From: Candidatus Lutibacillus vidarii
GTDB lineage: Bacteria; Actinomycetota; Actinomycetes; Actinomycetales; Dermatophilaceae
Reading direction: 5' to 3'
Length of the DNA: 64,000 nt
Assembly (NCBI GenBank): GCA_016717165.1
Contig: JADKGA010000001.1
Coordinates: 248,001-312,000, forward strand
The notes under the pieces are model-generated. The model was not told the origin of the DNA. It saw nothing but the letters and a program-made list of their open reading frames with translations, and made no database searches. Each line of letters starts with the position of its first letter. Position 1 is the stretch's first letter. Position numbers and translations under genes: made by a program. Positions 62,624 to 64,000 of this stretch are shown piece by piece.

Positions 62624-64000
62624 TCAGGCGCCCCCGCCGCTGCGGGTCTCGACCGGATCGACCAGGTGTGGGTGCGCCAGGTCCGGCAGGCCGGGGCGAC
62701 CCACGACGCTGTAGACCGGGATACACAGGCTCTCGCGGGCCTGGGCAACGACGTCGTTGGGCACGAGCATCTGGGAGTCCTCGGAGTTGCGCACCACGAG
62801 GATCGAGTCCGGTCGGAAGGTGCCGACGCCCTCCTCGAGGGCGATGGCCGGGGAGAAGTCCCCGAGACTGCCCTCGGTCGGGACACCGGCCTGGCGCAGA
62901 GTGCGGACCATCTCGTCGAGTCGTGCCTGGGCCACCTCGATCGTGGCGGCCCGGATCGATGCGGCTCGGGCGAACTCCGCAGTCCCCGTGTCGATCGGGT
63001 TCTTGGGCACGACGACATAGGCCTCGACGTAGCGCTCCGAGCTGAGCAGGTGCACCTGCGCGAGCAAGGCGGCCGGCTCCAGCTCGTCGTTGGCGAGGAC
63101 GAGCAGCCGATGGGCCGCGACGGGCGTCGGCTCGCCGTCGACCTCCACGGCGTCGACGACCTTTTCGCGGTAGCCCTTGATGAGCCGGAAGACGACGAGC
63201 AGGAAGGCCCACGAGGCAAGGCCCAAGGTGATCTGCGATCTGGTGTCCTCGCGGACCGCCATGGAGATGAGGACGGCGAGCATCGCGAGGATCGTCGCGA
63301 TGGTGAGCCAGGGGAACAGCCACATTCGGAACTTCAGAGTCTGACCTGCCGCGTCGGCTCGGCGCCGCAGGACGAGCTGGGAGCCCGCGATGAGGATGTA
63401 GGCGAAGAGGATGACCGCGCCGGAGGAGTTGAGCAAGAAGGAGAAGACGCCCGACGGCGAGATATACGCCGCGATGACGCAGAGGAAACCGACCACCGTC
63501 GACAGGAGGATGGCGTAGGTGGGAACGCCCCGGCGGTTGACCCAGAGGACCTGGGGCGGAGCTTCGCGGCGACCGGCCAAGACGAAGAGCATCCGCGACG
63601 CGGTGTAGAGCCCGGAGTTGAGGCAGGACAGCACGGAGGTGAGCACGACCGCGTTCATGATCGAGGCGGCATACGGGATGCCGATGACCTCGAAGGCGCT
63701 CACATACGGGGACTTGCCCAGCTCGTTGGAGTTCCACGGCAGGATGACGGCAAGGAGGAAGACCGAGCCGATGAAGAAGAGCGAAATGCGCCATACGACG
63801 GAGCGGGTCGCCCGGGTGACGGCGCGCTCGGGGTCGTCCGACTCGGCGCCGGCGATCGTCGCGATCTCGGCCCCGACCATGGAGAAGATGACGACGACGA
63901 TGCTCGACAGCAGGATCGACGGGCCCTTGGGGAAGAAGCCGCCGTGCTCGGTGAGATTGCTGAAGTCCAGCGTCGACCCCGGCCAGGCGCCGAGGACGAA
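62624..64000 (-). CDS. APC-family amino-acid permease with C-terminal cytoplasmic domain (N-terminus outside window)
   Basis: About 459 C-terminal residues; the start lies beyond the right edge. Membrane segments include SILLSSIVVVIFSMVGAE, the signature EIATIAGAESDDPERAVTRATRSVVWRI, and SALSCLNSGLYTASRMLF-like sequence (VLSCLNSGLYTASRML). This is typical of the GABA/aromatic/D-serine permease branch. The last 150 or so residues form a soluble alpha/beta domain (RLLVLANDELEPAALLAQVHLLS; DSILVVRNSEDSQMLVP) resembling a universal-stress fold, possibly regulatory. Its stop is 3 nt before the hydrolase start, so it heads the operon with nylB-like and ATP-grasp genes. Confidence 0.9.
   Translation of the reverse strand, partial: FVLGAWPGSTLDFSNLTEHGGFFPKGPSILLSSIVVVIFSMVGAEIATIAGAESDDPERAVTRATRSVVWRISLFFIGSVFLLAVILPWNSNELGKSPYVSAFEVIGIPYAASIMNAVVLTSVLSCLNSGLYTASRMLFVLAGRREAPPQVLWVNRRGVPTYAILLSTVVGFLCVIAAYISPSGVFSFLLNSSGAVILFAYILIAGSQLVLRRRADAAGQTLKFRMWLFPWLTIATILAMLAVLISMAVREDTRSQITLGLASWAFLLVVFRLIKGYREKVVDAVEVDGEPTPVAAHRLLVLANDELEPAALLAQVHLLSSERYVEAYVVVPKNPIDTGTAEFARAASIRAATIEVAQARLDEMVRTLRQAGVPTEGSLGDFSPAIALEEGVGTFRPDSILVVRNSEDSQMLVPNDVVAQARESLCIPVYSVVGRPGLPDLAHPHLVDPVETRSGGGA

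Overview
The window is high-GC actinobacterial DNA. The gene set (LCP ligase, FolP2-type dihydropteroate synthase homologue, GTP-type PEP carboxykinase, MMPL transporter, CWB2-repeat surface protein, PucR regulators) and the protein sequences suggest a Micrococcales member, probably Intrasporangiaceae; this is inferred from recognition, not from a search. An octamer, GGCATACC/GGTATGCC, occurs about 20 times in the roughly 31 kb of ordinary chromosome here. It is almost absent from 16.3-48.1 kb, which marks that block as foreign in composition.

1-16.3 kb is ordinary chromosome. It holds an enoyl-reductase-like gene and a methyltransferase that overlap, a folP2-like gene, cspA with a strong terminator, a repeat-rich spacer, an LCP cell-wall ligase, tRNA-Ser(GCU), a GtrA-type membrane protein with a GT39 glycosyltransferase, a two-component system, a MarR regulator divergent from an MMPL transporter, pckG, and tRNA-Arg(ACG).

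16.3-48.1 kb is an insertion-sequence graveyard beside tRNA-Arg. A tyrosine integrase next to the tRNA has lost its 5' part to an IS256-family element. That element was hit by an IS1634-like element, which was itself hit by an IS1380 element. Further along are IS3, IS21, IS30, ISL3, IS256 and IS110 elements, many nested, several with readable target duplications. Cargo that survives among them is a secreted CWB2-repeat protein, a 1.5-k residue secreted subtilisin-like protease with a divergently encoded lipoprotein resembling a free protease propeptide, and fragments of PQQ-like and PAP2-like genes.

48.1-64 kb returns to chromosome-like sequence: a 5'-truncated alpha-helical protein gene, a YefM/YoeB toxin-antitoxin pair, a decayed BTAD regulator relic, and then a catabolic region. 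A four-gene operon, every junction a 4-nt start/stop overlap, encodes an omega-aminotransferase, a semialdehyde dehydrogenase, a class III CoA-transferase and a glutaryl-CoA-type dehydrogenase. It is divergent from two PucR-type regulators. Convergent to these is a second operon: amino-acid permease (running off the window), NylB-like serine hydrolase and ATP-grasp enzyme. Together they suggest uptake, amide-bond hydrolysis or formation, and oxidation of omega-amino acids such as 4-aminobutyrate, 5-aminovalerate or 6-aminohexanoate.

At least eleven reading frames are broken by loss of one base in a C or G run, in housekeeping genes and transposases alike. This looks more like homopolymer error in the assembly than gene decay, so the affected host genes are annotated as genes with a probable artefactual frameshift.
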